Shown here: one piece after another, positions 9,030-19,989 of the stretch | How the letters are laid out: every line of letters begins with the position of its first letter | Position numbering within the stretch: position 1 is the stretch's first letter | Assembly (NCBI GenBank): GCA_014904845.1 | Contig: MU119537.1 | Coordinates: 1 to 52,884 of the forward strand | Source of the DNA: Acephala macrosclerotiorum | Lineage: Eukaryota > Ascomycota > Leotiomycetes > Helotiales > Mollisiaceae | Direction: 5' to 3' | Length of the DNA stretch: 52,884 bases | The notes under the pieces: generated by a model | Databases searched by the model: none | What the model saw: the letters and a program-made list of their open reading frames with translations, nothing else | Told to the model about the DNA's origin: nothing | Made by a program: the position numbers and the translations under genes

Positions 9030-10656
9030 CTATCGTCTAGACGATCCAAATCGTTCTTTACTGCGAAACCAGTCTCCGTATCTCATCAGCAAGCCCAACG
9101 GGGGAATGAAAGCGGCTGCGATCAATGCTAGAACAGTGTTACCCCAGCCCAACCCAATGCTTTGATATAAAGGAGGGCCGATTAATGGCAGAAAAGCCCC
9201 AGCAGTCGCTCGGAAGATTACACCAGCAGCTATAGCAGATGCCCCATGGATCTTGTAAACATCCACCACGTATGTTTCGACCGGTATGGTGGAAAGCGTC
9301 ATGCTGAACCCCGCAACACACGTTCCGATGAGCGGCACGATATAATGAACATGAAACGCCAATGCCCATCCGTAGATGAGGAAGCCCAGAGGAAGAATGA
9401 TTGCGGCAACAAGCAGATGCACCAGCCGAGACTCCGGCTTGAATGCGTCGCCCTTTTTTTCCCGCTGATGGATCACGTAGCGGTCGGAAGTGAGACTGTA
9501 GAAGATCAAAGCGATGGTGTTGCCGATGGCGAGACTTAAAAACGTCAAGCCAATAGAGCCGCGAGAAAAGACGGCGGGGTACGTCGACTCCATGGTTTCC
9601 GTGAGTGTGGCAAGGATCAATGAGACTAAGGCGTATTTTGTGGCCATGTAGCTCGTCGTCAGCATGAGGATGGGAGACTGGGCCAGGATTTGCATCGGCT
9701 TCATAACGCTTTCGAATATGGTGGATGCATCGACACGGGCCTGATGTTTGGAACGATACTTCTTGTCGTCCGCGCTCTCCTTTTGTAACCGCTCCGCCTT
9801 CCGCCTCAGAATGACGACTGCGTATGTCTCCCGGAGCACGACCAGTAAGAACAAGCTGAAGAATCCGAGCACGATGGCCGCCAGCCAAATCGACCATCGC
9901 CAACCCAGGTCCTGTGCGATATACGCTCCTGCGACAGGTGAGATGAAATCTGCTATCATCTGAGTTCCCATGACCAATGCCATGGTCAGGCCGGTTTGTT
10001 CCATTTGGAACAAATCCCCGACGATTGCGGGCCCGAGGGTGAGAATCGACAGGAAGCAGCCCGTTAAGAATCGGAATGCAATCACCATGGGAATGTTCAC
10101 GCTCAGGGCGCAGGCGATCAAGCAACAGAGCGCGAGGAGATTTCCAATGTGGAAGACGGGAAGCCGGCCGAATCTTTCGGAGAGTGGCGCAATGAAAAAC
10201 GGGCCAATCCCTTCCCCGAGCTCCCAAATCGTGACGAGCAAGGTCTGGTCGAGCGTATTGTGCGAATGGAACTCTTGCAAGATCTGCGGCGCCGTGGGCG
10301 TGATCGTCATTGTCGAAAAGACACTAATTCGGTCAGTCGACGACGGCAGATATACAGAGACTGGCGAGAGAAAAAAAAGACGCTCACCTGACGAAACCCA
10401 TCCACGAGATAGCGAACACAATCAGCCATTTTTGCGTTGGCGACCAATTCAAAGGGTTTTCCGGGTCGTTCTCCTCATAGTCCACGAGGACGACATCTGG
10501 ATTGCTGTCTCCGATGAGAATTTCCAATGGCTGTTCGGCGAACTTTTCATTCTCGCTTCCCGCCGCAGCCATGGGCTCTTTGCCTGACAATTTCTGCGGC
10601 TCGATTGAAGATAAAATGGGGACTGGGTGGGTGAGAGCCTCGTCAATGGAAGACAT
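9030..10656 (-). CDS. MFS transporter, DHA1 (drug:H+ antiporter) type
   Basis: Model complement(join(9030..10323,10388..10656)), 520 residues. The 64-bp intron has donor GTGAGC, branch CTGAC and acceptor AATTAG, and joins GFVS to VFSTMT in frame. The N-terminal cytosolic tail carries NDPENPLNW, typical of fungal DHA1 transporters. The MFS motif A region PLSERFGRLP is at about 136-145, and the TM5 motif SPVAGAYIAQDLGWRW at about 218-233. Twelve hydrophobic segments are plausible, with a charged central loop at about 255-295. Family knowledge: proton-driven export of drugs or self-made metabolites at the plasma membrane. I chose the ATG at 10656; three upstream codons are open but begin with TTG. 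A Mutator-like element inserted 96 bp upstream may alter expression. Confidence 0.88.
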
Positions 10657-10919
10657 CAGTGTCAAGTGAGTGGCGTACGCAAACAGTGTCTATTCAACTG
10701 CTGAGAGAGCAGGCAGGACGAGGCACATTGCGGAACAAAGCGAGCTTTTATGTTGCGGGAAGCAACCACTACAGAGACGTACCCTTTTCTACTAGCTCAG
10801 TGCATATGCACTCGAGAAAACAGGGGTCCTCGTGCTCCGATTGGTTCAAATTGAGGGTGCGTAATACTTACCCCTTATTAAGTAGCACCCCTAGTCGCAC
10901 GCACCTAGTTTTATTGGTT

Positions 10920-11165
10920 AAATATACTAATTTAAAGTACGTACTAATTTCGATTATATTATTCCACGTGATTAAATTTTTTAAATTTTTTATAAAAATA
11001 ATAATAATATATAAATATAAATAAAAATAATAATTTATTAAATAAAAAGTTTAATTATATATAAAAAGCGAAAATTATATATTATATATATAAATTTAAA
11101 AAGTTTTTTATAATAAAAATATTATATTTAAATTTTATTATTTATTTAAAAAATAATTATCACGT
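10920..11165. repeat. AT-rich loop of the foldback element
   Basis: About 245 bp of mostly A/T sequence between the two arms of the Mutator-like element, bounded by CACGTGAT at about 10966 and its inverse at about 11162. No gene is visible. The arms and the Tc1 insertion are much less affected. Confidence 0.7.
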
Positions 11166-11259
11166 GTTTTATATAAGCCAATCGGAGATACGTACCTTAG
11201 TCAGCAGCCAAGACACGCACCTTAAGTCAGGGCGAGGATTCAAGTTTAGCGAGTGCATA

Positions 11260-12622
11260 CTACGTACAGGGCCTTTTAATTGTTAGCGCACCGAGAATTG
11301 CCACAATAACGCCGCTTTTACAATCACTCCACAATAGAATGCAATGGATAATGAGGTTATTCAGAACTCTGTGTACCAACCATTGGCCTCAATCACTGCT
11401 TTGCAGCGTGCAGGCATTGTGTGAATCATGTCCTTAACTTCTGCATCTGTTATATCATTCCAAGCCTCCAGAACAGCTGCCCTAAGCTTGTGATAGTTCC
11501 TATAGACTTCTGGATCAAGCAAAGCCAATATGTCCTTCATTCTGTCCCACATAGTCTCAATTGGTGAGAGATCTGGAGAAAATAGTGGCCAAAAGATTGG
11601 AATGATCCCTCTCTCTTCCATAAAGGCTATACTGTACTTTGCGGTGTGTCCTGGTTCTCCATCCTGCTGGAATGACAACCCTGGGTGATTGAATAGACAC
11701 CTCCAGACCACAGGGACAGTGTGCTGACAATAGGTAGTTTGATTGATTGACTTCCACTTTTTCTTCCAAAATAATCCTTCTCCTTTGCCATATTTCCCTG
11801 AAATGCAACCCCAAAACATCCACCCTATCTTCCTTTGCCACTTGTGAGCTATGCAATCAGGGTAATAGAGCTCTGAAGCTCCCTTCTTCCTTGTGCACCA
11901 TTGCCGGTGATGGGGACCAGGAGAAGTCCAACTCTCATCACTCCAGAGGATCTCATCCCATTGGTCTAATGTCCAATGCTCATGCTCATGTGCCCAAGCT
12001 AGCCTAAGCTCCCGATTCTTCTCTGAAAGTGGAGACTTTCTTCTTCTAACCCCTCGCACATAGCCTTCAAGTTTAAATGCTCGGCGGATTGCTTTCTCTC
12101 CGCACCAGTCCTGCCAACCAAAGTATTTAGAGAGCTCTGCCCAAGAGATGTCTCGAGTATAAGAGTTTGTGGTGGCCCAATCGACAAGCTGTTTGCGGTA
12201 GTGAGGTGTGAGAAAAACATGGGCTCCGCAATGCCCTTTCTTTTGAGGAGTTGATCGCGTTTCTATCGCATAGTAAAGTTGTTTGTAAGTAAGTCTAGGA
12301 AATTGGAGCAAAATGTCAGCAATACTCCAACCAGCTGTGTAATAAAGGGTTTGGATTTGCAGTTTCTCATCCCTTGTAGACTCTTGCGAAGGTGTGTGAA
12401 GTGTAGAGATATGCAGAGGCTCTGGCGTTGAATAATCCATTGAATTAATGATTTCAATGTAAAGCAGAGAAATGAGCTCACTTTAAAGCAGCATAAGAAA
12501 TCACCTGTTTGGGTATGGAGCAGGTGCTTTTCTGGTGGTCTGATTGGCTGATGCACGACGTCATTCCACGGCCGAAGAGCTGTTTTCGGACTCGCTAGAC
12601 AATTAAAAGGGCCTGTACGTAG
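11260..12622 (-). mobile_element. Intact Tc1-type DNA transposon (1363 bp)
   Basis: Terminal inverted repeats of about 29-30 bp begin CTACGTACAGG at both ends and continue CCTTTTAATTGT with one substitution and one indel. TA duplications are at 11258-11259 and 12623-12624. The flanks AGTGCA|TA and TA|TGCACT rejoin as AGTGCATATGCACT. The same uninterrupted sequence is present at about 10801-10814 in the opposite arm of the host element, so the empty site is visible in this window. The element encodes one uninterrupted transposase and shows no RIP decay, so it is probably recent. Confidence 0.92.
11361..12440 (-). CDS. Tc1/mariner-type transposase (DDE, DD34E)
   Basis: Single-exon reading frame of 359 residues starting at ATG 12440. 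The N-terminal part (about 21-130) has two helix-turn-helix-like regions, around WSIADILLQFPRL and SWAELSKYFGW, for binding the TIRs. The catalytic domain follows. Asp168 lies in LWSDESW, Asp260 in FQQDGEPGHT and Glu295 in SPDLSPIETMWD. There are exactly 34 residues between the second Asp and the Glu, which is the Tc1 DD34E signature. Family knowledge: the enzyme cuts and pastes its own element into TA sites in the nucleus. There is no internal stop or frameshift and both TIRs are present, so the element could be autonomous. Confidence 0.95.
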   Translation of the reverse strand: MDYSTPEPLHISTLHTPSQESTRDEKLQIQTLYYTAGWSIADILLQFPRLTYKQLYYAIETRSTPQKKGHCGAHVFLTPHYRKQLVDWATTNSYTRDISWAELSKYFGWQDWCGEKAIRRAFKLEGYVRGVRRRKSPLSEKNRELRLAWAHEHEHWTLDQWDEILWSDESWTSPGPHHRQWCTRKKGASELYYPDCIAHKWQRKIGWMFWGCISGKYGKGEGLFWKKKWKSINQTTYCQHTVPVVWRCLFNHPGLSFQQDGEPGHTAKYSIAFMEERGIIPIFWPLFSPDLSPIETMWDRMKDILALLDPEVYRNYHKLRAAVLEAWNDITDAEVKDMIHTMPARCKAVIEANGWYTEF

Positions 12623-12666
12623 TATGCACTGAGCTAGGGTACGTCCCTGTAGTTGCTGTTGCGGGA

Positions 12667-13248
12667 GGATTCTCAACCAAGGATTCTTATTAGTCAGCCA
12701 GCGGAAGCTTCTAACCGTTTTTGATGTGGGCCCCCACGTTCTCAATCGGGTTTAGATCAGAATTGACAAGAACAGGCGCATTTGTTTGGAAGAGTACCCG
12801 TACCCGTAAGATTTCCCTGGTCCGGTCCTAAAGTCGGAACTTTTGAAGGGTTTGAGGGGGGACTCCTCCGTCGACTCGCCATCGGTTCGTGGGCTGTAAT
12901 GAGAATTCTCAAACTGAGCTAACTCGCATATGGAGCGTCATCGCCAGACGTCATTTTTCAACTGTGCCGCCTCTGCACGCAACATTCAATCCGTCCCTAC
13001 ACCAACCTCAGTTGTTTTCTCGTCTCTCCGTGAGCTTCAGATCCGGTCGTCGACGGAGCCGCTCAATCTTCGAGGTTCAGTGAAACCTTCAAGGTCATCA
13101 TCGCTCTCATTATCGGTTGTCCGTCCCTCTGCTAGCATAAACATACTGCAGCAATTCCAGCTTCCAGTCACAACGCATTGACTCGCTATCGCACCTGGTC
13201 ACAAGAGAGGTATCACAGAGAACATACGCTACAAAGACGGGGGAAACC
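12667..13248. other. Upstream region and leader of the M16 protease gene
   Basis: About 580 bp between the Mutator-like element and the protease start codon. It has pyrimidine-rich stretches (about 13000-13130) as expected for a fungal promoter and 5' leader. Short ATG-started frames at 12889 and 12930 lack coding character and would be upstream ORFs at most. Confidence 0.5.
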
Positions 13249-16200
13249 ATGGGGGAAGCGCTTCGTTCCGGCTCTGTTGAGTCCATCTCGGACACAATGG
13301 AGAAGCCGCTGTTAGACGACCGATCGTACCGGGTGATCCAATTGCCCAATCAATTGGAGATTCTTTTGATCCACGATCCAGACACTGATAAAGCTGCTGC
13401 TGCCATGGATGTCAACGTTGGTAGCTTCAGCGATCCGGATGATCTGCCGGGGACCGCGCACGCGGTAGAACATTTCTGTTTCATGGGTACGAAGAAGGTG
13501 AGCGACCGATATACAGACATATTGGAAACCTAATAGCGTATTGACGAAACAAATACTGACATTGCTTCGCCTAGTATCCAGGAGAGAACGAATATAGCAC
13601 GTATTTAACTAAGTATGGTGGTGACTCCAACGCCTACACGGCCTCGACATCGACCAATTACTATTTCGAACTATCTGCGAGTTCAACGTCTAATAGTCCG
13701 GGCTCATCCGCAAATGTAAAGCAACCCAATGTTCCAATCGCCAAACACAAGGCTCCTCTCTATGGCGCTCTCGATCGTTTCTCGCAATTCTTCATCCAGC
13801 CACTCTTTCTCGCTGATACCCTAGATCGCGAGCTCCGTGCTGTGGATTCAGAGTATAAGAAAAATCTTCAAAGCGACGCGTGGCGGCTGATACAACTGAG
13901 CCGCAGCACTTCGAGTGAGAAACATCCCATCCACAAATTCGCCGCTGGCAATTATCAGTGTTTGCGTGAGGAACCGGTGTCGCGGGGCGTCGATATTCGG
14001 AAGCGCTTCATCGAGTTTCACGAGGCTCATTATTCGGCCAACCGTATGAAGCTCGTCGTTCTGGGTAGAGAGTCACTGCAGGAATTAGAGAGCTGGGTTC
14101 AGGAGCTCTTCTCTGACGTACCGAACAAGAACCTGCACCGTTTGAGGTGGGACGGTATACCAGCCTTAGATGAGCCGGAGCTCATGACTCAAATCTTTGT
14201 AAAACCGGTGATGGAGCAAAGACTGTTAAATATTGATTTCACGTACCCCGATGAAGAAGAACTCTTTGCCTCCCATCCCAGTCGATATCTGGGACATCTG
14301 ATTGGCCATGAGGGCCCTGGCAGTGCTCTTGCTTATCTGAAGGAGCTGGGTCTCGCGGACTCTTTGTTCGCTGAGGCTTCTGCTCAGTGTCCCGGCACAG
14401 CAATTTTCTGTGTTGAAACCCGACTCACTGAAAAGGGCATGCAGCAATACCGGGAGGTCCTAAAAATCATCTTCCAATATATTGCTATGCTGAAAGAGAA
14501 CCCACCACTTGCCTGGATCTCGGACGAAATGAGCCGCTTGGCTGAGGTGGAGTTCAAGTTCAGGCAGAAAAGCCCTCCATTCCGAACTGTGAGCGGTCTG
14601 GCCCAGCTCATGCAGAAAGCTTGTATACCACGCGAGCATTTACTGAGCCCTTCCCTCATTCGCAAGTTTGATCCGGAAAACATCGAGCGCGGCCTATCCC
14701 ATCTACGTCCTGATAATTTTCGATTCTTTGTTGTTGATCAGCAGTTTCCGGGAGATTGGGACGCAAATGAAAAATGGTACGAGACCGAATACAAGCTCGA
14801 AAAAATTCCCGAAGATTTCATGCAAGATCTCTGGGCCGCCGCTCAGGCTCCGGTCACAGAGAGGCCCTCTAAACTTCACTTACCAGCTGTGAACGAATTT
14901 GTTCCGCAACGATTAGAGGTTGAACGGAAGGATGTCACAGAACCAGCTCGGCACCCTACGCTGATCCGCCATGACGACAATGTTCGTGCGTGGTTCAAAA
15001 AGGACGATCAATTCTGGGTGCCCAAAGCCAATATCAAGCTCTTTCTTCGGTCCCCCGTGGCCTCGCTCACTCCTATGAATGCCGTCATGACCCGTTTATA
15101 CGTTGATTTGGTCGAAGACAGCTTCAATGAATACGCTTACGACGCGGATATAGCCGGTTTGAGCTATAGTCTATCCGAAAGCGCACAGGGATTAAATATA
15201 GAAATAGACGGTTTCAACGACAAGATGTCGGTGCTTTTGGAGAAAGTATTACTGGGAGTACGAGATTTTGAAATCAAGCAAGAGCGATTCGACGTGGTCA
15301 AGGAGAGAGTGAGGAAAGCGTATAAGAACTTTGACTACAGGGATCCGTACCGACAAATCAATGCCTTCTCGCGCATGTTGATCAGCGAAAGATCTTGGGC
15401 TCCCTTTCAAATGCTCGAGGAGCTTCCAGCAGTGACAGCCGAGGATATGCGCTCGTACTTTCCCGAACTGCTGCGACAGATGCACATTGAGATCCTCGTC
15501 CATGGCAACTTGTATAAAGAAGACGCGCTAAACATTACAAAACTTGTGGAGTCAACACTCCGCCCACGTCGATTACCAGAGAGCCAGTGGCCGTCACGCC
15601 GCGCGATTGCGCTACCAAGCGGAGCAAACTACCTATACGAGCGGGTACTGAAGAACCCGGATAACGTCAATCATTGTCTCGAGTATATCATCTCAGCCGG
15701 CTCTGTCTCGGATCGTTCGCAACGAGCCAAGCTGCTACTTTTTGGCCAGATTGCCAACGAGCCGTGCTTTAACACGCTCCGCACAAAAGAGCAGCTCGGA
15801 TATATCGTCAACTCGGATGCAAGCGTCTATGTGACGGTCGGCACATGGCGCATCCTCCTGCAGAGCGAGAGGGATTGCAAGTACCTCGAAAAGCGCTGTG
15901 ATGCATTTTTGGTGAAGCTTGAGCAGGATTTGCGCGCGATGACCGACGAGACGTTCGAGGAGCATAAGATCGGATTGATCAACAAACGCTTGGAGAAATT
16001 AAAGAATTTGGGTCAAGAAACGTTGCGCTTCTGGACTCATATTACGAGTGAGGTGTTTGACTTTGAGCAAGGTACGTTCGCTACTTTCCAAATCCTTCCA
16101 ATCTATGTAACCTGCACTCTTACTTTACGTCCCTGTACATTGACTAACTCGATCGACCAAATCTCAACAGTCTATCGCGACGTCGAAAATATTGAACCAC

Positions 16201-16538
16201 TTACGAAGAACGACATACTCGAATTTTTCAACCAGTACATCCATCCCTCTTCTTCAACTCGCGCGAAAGTGTCTATACATCTTATTGCACAGGCATCTAC
16301 TGGAGCTTCTGCAGCAGCAGAAGACAGTGCCGCCGCTGAAGAGAACCCTAACGCTTCAGCGTTGCGTGCAGAGCAAGACGTTGTAGCAGTCAACGGACAT
16401 GAGCCTTCAGTGTCCAGCGCGAAGATTCCCGTCAAGGTTGAAGATGTTAAAGCATGGAAGGCAAGTCTGCACCTTTCGGCGGCTGCAACACCAGTGAAGG
16501 GCCTAAGCGAATTCGAGGAGTTTGGATCGAAGTTATGA
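13249..16538 (+). CDS. STE23-like: Insulin-degrading-enzyme/Ste23-type M16 zinc metalloprotease
   Basis: Model join(13249..13497,13575..16071,16171..16538), 1037 residues, in the usual range for the family. The inverted zinc motif HAVEH is at 71-75 (ligands His71 and His75, catalytic Glu74), and the third ligand is probably Glu176 in AVDSE. The second half has the conserved PCFNTLRTKEQLGYIV at about 812-827. Intron 1 (77 bp) splits TKK/YPGENEY. Intron 2 (99 bp: GTACGT, branch CTAAC, CAACAG) is a multiple of three without a stop, so reading through would add 33 residues to FDFEQ-VYRDVE. Family knowledge: these enzymes degrade short peptides in a closed chamber, and in yeast process a-factor. 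Unusual features are a Ser/Pro-rich loop at about 118-142 and an Ala/Glu-rich tail after about 945. The start context is ACCATGG. Confidence 0.93.
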
Positions 16539-16860
16539 TGTCCCTTTTCAAATCCTTCACTCAGCCCGGTATTAGAGCCATAGTACCCAGTCGCAGTGGC
16601 ATCGTTACCTTCCAGTAGAGAGCGGTCTTCGAGGGTTGATCGTTACCTTTGATTCCCTTCCATAGAGGATTACAAGGAAGCTCTTAGAGAGACAGAGTGC
16701 AAAGGCGAGATGAGCGTTCGTCATTCATACAGAAACAGCAAAATACTTTTGCTATGGCACGTTGCAGACCATTTGGGTCAAGTTTCAGATATCAATGGAC
16801 ACTCTAGGCTCTGGGCTTCTGCACGTTGGCATCAATGACCCTACTACCCTTCTCAACCGG

Positions 16861-17451
16861 TCAATAACTTCCACCATAATGTGGTCTATCCCATCTTGCC
16901 TCCTTCTTCTCCTCAGGCTCACTCCGATCATCAAAATACTGCACTCTCTTCTCCTCAGTGAGAACACGTAGATCGAAATCCTCTCTAAAATCAATCGTAG
17001 TCGCATTAACTGAAACATACGGTCTCGTATCATTCTCTCCATCCCACTTCGCGCGCCAAACTTCTTTCTTCCCTTCTTTGTTATCAGCTAGCTCTGTAAA
17101 ATCCACGAGATTGGTCTCGCCCACGCCACTAAACGTAAAGCATCGCACTCCACATTTTGGACAGAAGTAGAATTTCCGTTTCTTGTCGTAACATTGGTAG
17201 GTACTCAATTTATGATCTGGATCAAGTGGTGAAAGGAGCATGAAATCGTCTCGAGGATTGGTAGGATGAACGTGGAAGATGTTCATTTTGTAACACGTGC
17301 TGCAGTTACAGCGGTAGACTTCTTGTCGGATTCCTTGTGGTGGATGAGACGACGAGAATGGATGTGGAAGGGTGAGGAAGACGATGTACTGCGTCAATCC
17401 GCAGTGACAGGATCCGTGGCATGCTTGTCTCTTTGGCGCTGTCTCTGCCAT
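16861..17451 (-). CDS. GFA/CENP-V-domain zinc protein
   Basis: Single exon of 196 residues from ATG 17451. The opening CHGSCHCG (Cys11, Cys15, Cys17), the middle CNCSTC (Cys48, Cys50, Cys53) and CPKCG (Cys97, Cys100) are the zinc-binding cysteines of the Mss4-like fold shared by GFA (glutathione-dependent formaldehyde-activating-like) and CENP-V proteins. The C-terminal half (YVSVNATTIDF and the closing RPHYGGSY) fits fungal members. Specific substrates are not known for most fungal paralogues. The frame is open 19 codons further upstream but without an in-frame ATG, so the domain-proximal start is preferred. The gene is convergent with the M16 protease, with about 320 bp between them. It is the last readable gene before the AT-rich block. 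Confidence 0.85.
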   Translation of the reverse strand: MAETAPKRQACHGSCHCGLTQYIVFLTLPHPFSSSHPPQGIRQEVYRCNCSTCYKMNIFHVHPTNPRDDFMLLSPLDPDHKLSTYQCYDKKRKFYFCPKCGVRCFTFSGVGETNLVDFTELADNKEGKKEVWRAKWDGENDTRPYVSVNATTIDFREDFDLRVLTEEKRVQYFDDRSEPEEKKEARWDRPHYGGSY

Positions 17452-17880
17452 CTTGTGAAATGAGAGGTCTTGGAGTGAAGTCCTGATCTGAAGCGACGAA
17501 TTGGTCAATCATGGAATCTCAGAGTGTAGGGTGCTATAACTACCTACGAGGGACCTTTGCTTTTCAAAATTGGATGTGGACTAGACAGCAGGTAGGCATT
17601 GACAAGAGACAAAGCAGAAATGCAGACAGTCTGATTCAATGTACAGTCGTCCCCGGAAGTGGTTAACACTATGGACACATTGCAACTTTTTTCTATTGAC
17701 GCTAAGCGCATCCGCTTCTCACATTTAGCTTAGTCCCCTAGTTATTTTCGTGCCTAGACTAACTACGCCAGGCATCAGCATTATTACTAAGCTAAGTGTG
17801 GCGCATCCGGCGCCACAGATGTCTTGCCACTGTTGGCCTTAGGCTTTATAAATGAGATTACAACGTAAATATTTTCGAGT
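17452..17880. other. Upstream region of the GFA gene and boundary to the AT-rich block
   Basis: Normal-composition DNA running up to the sharp AT-rich boundary near 17880. Contains an overlapping short upstream ATG frame from 17512 and a small inverted repeat (listed separately). No further gene is visible. Confidence 0.5.
17720..17800. repeat. Small inverted repeat near the AT-rich boundary
   Basis: CACATTTAGCTTAGT (17720-17734) is inverted at 17786-17800 with one mismatch. GCGCATCCG occurs in direct orientation outside each arm (about 17706 and 17801). This could be a tiny MITE end pair or a chance hairpin. Confidence 0.4.
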
Positions 17881-18269
17881 GTATAAAATCGTTTTATTTT
17901 ATATATATTAAAAAAATTTTAATTTATTTATATAATTAAATAATATAAACGTAAAATTAAAAAATATTTATTAAAATAATTAATATTAAATTTAATTATA
18001 TATTTATAAAATAAAATAAAATTATAATATAAAAATTAAATTTAATAAATAATATTAATTAATTTTGTATTTTTTTATATAGTATTTTTTTTTTATATTT
18101 TTTTTATATTTTTATAAAATTTAAAATAATTATAAATTTATATTATTATTTTTTTATTAATTTATTAATAAAATTATAATAAATAAAAATAATATAAATT
18201 AAATATTATAATAAATATTAAAAATTAATTTAATTATATAAAAAAAATTAATTTATTAAAATATTTTTT

Positions 18270-19330
18270 TATATTAAAAAAAATTCGTTTAATAATTTAT
18301 TAAATAAATTAATAATAAACGAATTTTTTTTTAATATTTAATATATATTTTATTTTATAAATTTTATAAAAATATTTTTATAAAAAATTATAAAGTTTTT
18401 AATTTCAATAATTTATTTTTATTTTAAATTTTAAATTAATAATTTTTAATTTAAACGTTTTATAAATATTTAAAATTAATATAATTATTAAAATAAAATA
18501 ATAATTTAAATTTTTATTAAATAATAAAATTAATAAATTAATAAATTTTTTAATATTTAAAATAAAAATGTATTTTTTTATAAAGTTTTATATTAAATTT
18601 TTTTTTAAAAATTATATAATTATATAATTAAAATAAAAAAATTTATTATTTTAACGTTTTAAATAAAAACGTATTTTAAAATTTTATATTAAAATTTTTT
18701 TTAAAAAAAATTTATTTTTTATATTAAATTATTACGATTAATTTTATTAATTATAAATAATTATTATAATTATAATTATTAAAAAAAACTTTTTAAATTT
18801 AAAAATTATATAATTAAAATTTTAAATATTTAAAATAAAAATATTTTTTTAAAAATTTTTTTTTATATTAAATTATTACGATTAATTTAATAAATTTAAA
18901 TTATTTTATTTAATATATAATTTTAAAAAAAAAAATTTTAAAATTTTTTAATATTTTATATTAAAAATAATTATTAATTTTAATATTTAAAATAAAAACG
19001 TATTTAAAAATTTTATAATTATAATTTTAATTAAATACGATTATATTTTATTAATTTATATAATAACAAATTAATTAAATTATTTAAAATTTGAAATTTA
19101 ATAATATTTAATTAAATTTTAATTTATTTATAAATTTTATATAATTTAAATTAATTATAATTATAAAATTTTAATATTTTTTATTAAATCGATTATATAT
19201 TAATTCGAAATTATTATATAATTATTTTTATTATAAAAATTTTAATAAATTAATTAACTCGTTTTATTTAAATAAAATCGTTTATTATAAAAAATATTAA
19301 TATTAATTTTAAATTAAATAAATAATTATT
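18270..19330 (+). repeat. Alpha repeat, fully decayed copy
   Basis: Starts with an A/T version of the palindromic head (about 18280-18340, AAATTCGTTTA...TAAACGAATTT). The decayed tandem units follow, recognisable by the TATTAAATTATTACGATTAATTT core, and then tail sequence corresponding to 33300-33600 of the intact copy. Confidence 0.65.
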
Positions 19331-19989
19331 ATAAAATTATTTTAATTTAAAAATTATTTAAAAAATTTAAAACGTTTAAAATATTTAAAAATATTTAAAA
19401 CGTATAAACGTTTAAAAATATATAAATTTAAAATATTAATTTTTTAAATAAAAAATATTAAAATTTTTAATTATATATATATATTTTTAATATTATAATT
19501 AATTATTAAATATTTTATTAAATTTAAATTTTTAAAAATAATATAATTTAAATTATATTTAAAATTTAAAATAATATTAATAAATTTTAATTTAATTAAA
19601 AATTAAATAATAATTAAATTAATTTTAATTTAAAATATTATTTATTAAATTTATTAAATTATAATTAAATTAAATTTAAATTAAAATCGTTTAATTAAAT
19701 TAATTAAATAATAATTTATTTTTTTAAATTTTTTAAATTTTTTAAATATATTAAAATTAAATTATTTAAAATTTTATATATAAAATTTTTATTTATTTAA
19801 TATAAAAACTAATATTAATTTTTATATATATATATAATATTAATATTTTTATAATAAATAATTTTATTTAAATTTAATTAAAATATTTAAATAAAATAAT
19901 TTAATTAATTTATTAAAAAAATTTATAATAAAAATATTTTAAAATAATATATAATCGTTTTAATAAAAAATATTAAAATTTTAATTAAT

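Larger units (their letters stand above)
10761..12657. mobile_element. Mutator-like foldback MITE with 9-bp target duplication, interrupted by a Tc1 element
   Basis: The same 9-mer GTTGCGGGA flanks the element at 10752-10760 and 12658-12666. The ends are inverted: AGCAACCACTACAGAGACGT on the left and AGCAACTACAGGGACGTACC on the right read inward. Inverted similarity continues through TAGCTCAGTGCATATGCACTCG and CTCCGATTGG to about 10990 on the left and back to about 11150 on the right. Without the Tc1 insertion the element is about 530 bp and has no coding capacity. A 9-bp duplication with long TIRs is characteristic of the Mutator superfamily. The loop (10920-11165) is AT-rich and CpG-biased like RIP-decayed DNA. 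Confidence 0.75.

Noticed and set aside
9139..10227. 362-codon minus-strand frame within the MFS gene
   Set aside because: It is the +1 shadow of the transporter frame, rich in Arg, His and Pro, without membrane segments.
10659..11024. Plus-strand frame running from the MFS promoter into the foldback element
   Set aside because: It crosses the 9-bp target duplication and the AT-rich loop and has no coding character.
12889..13181. Short ATG-started frames upstream of the M16 protease
   Set aside because: Composition matches a fungal 5' leader; at best upstream ORFs, with no evidence for translation.
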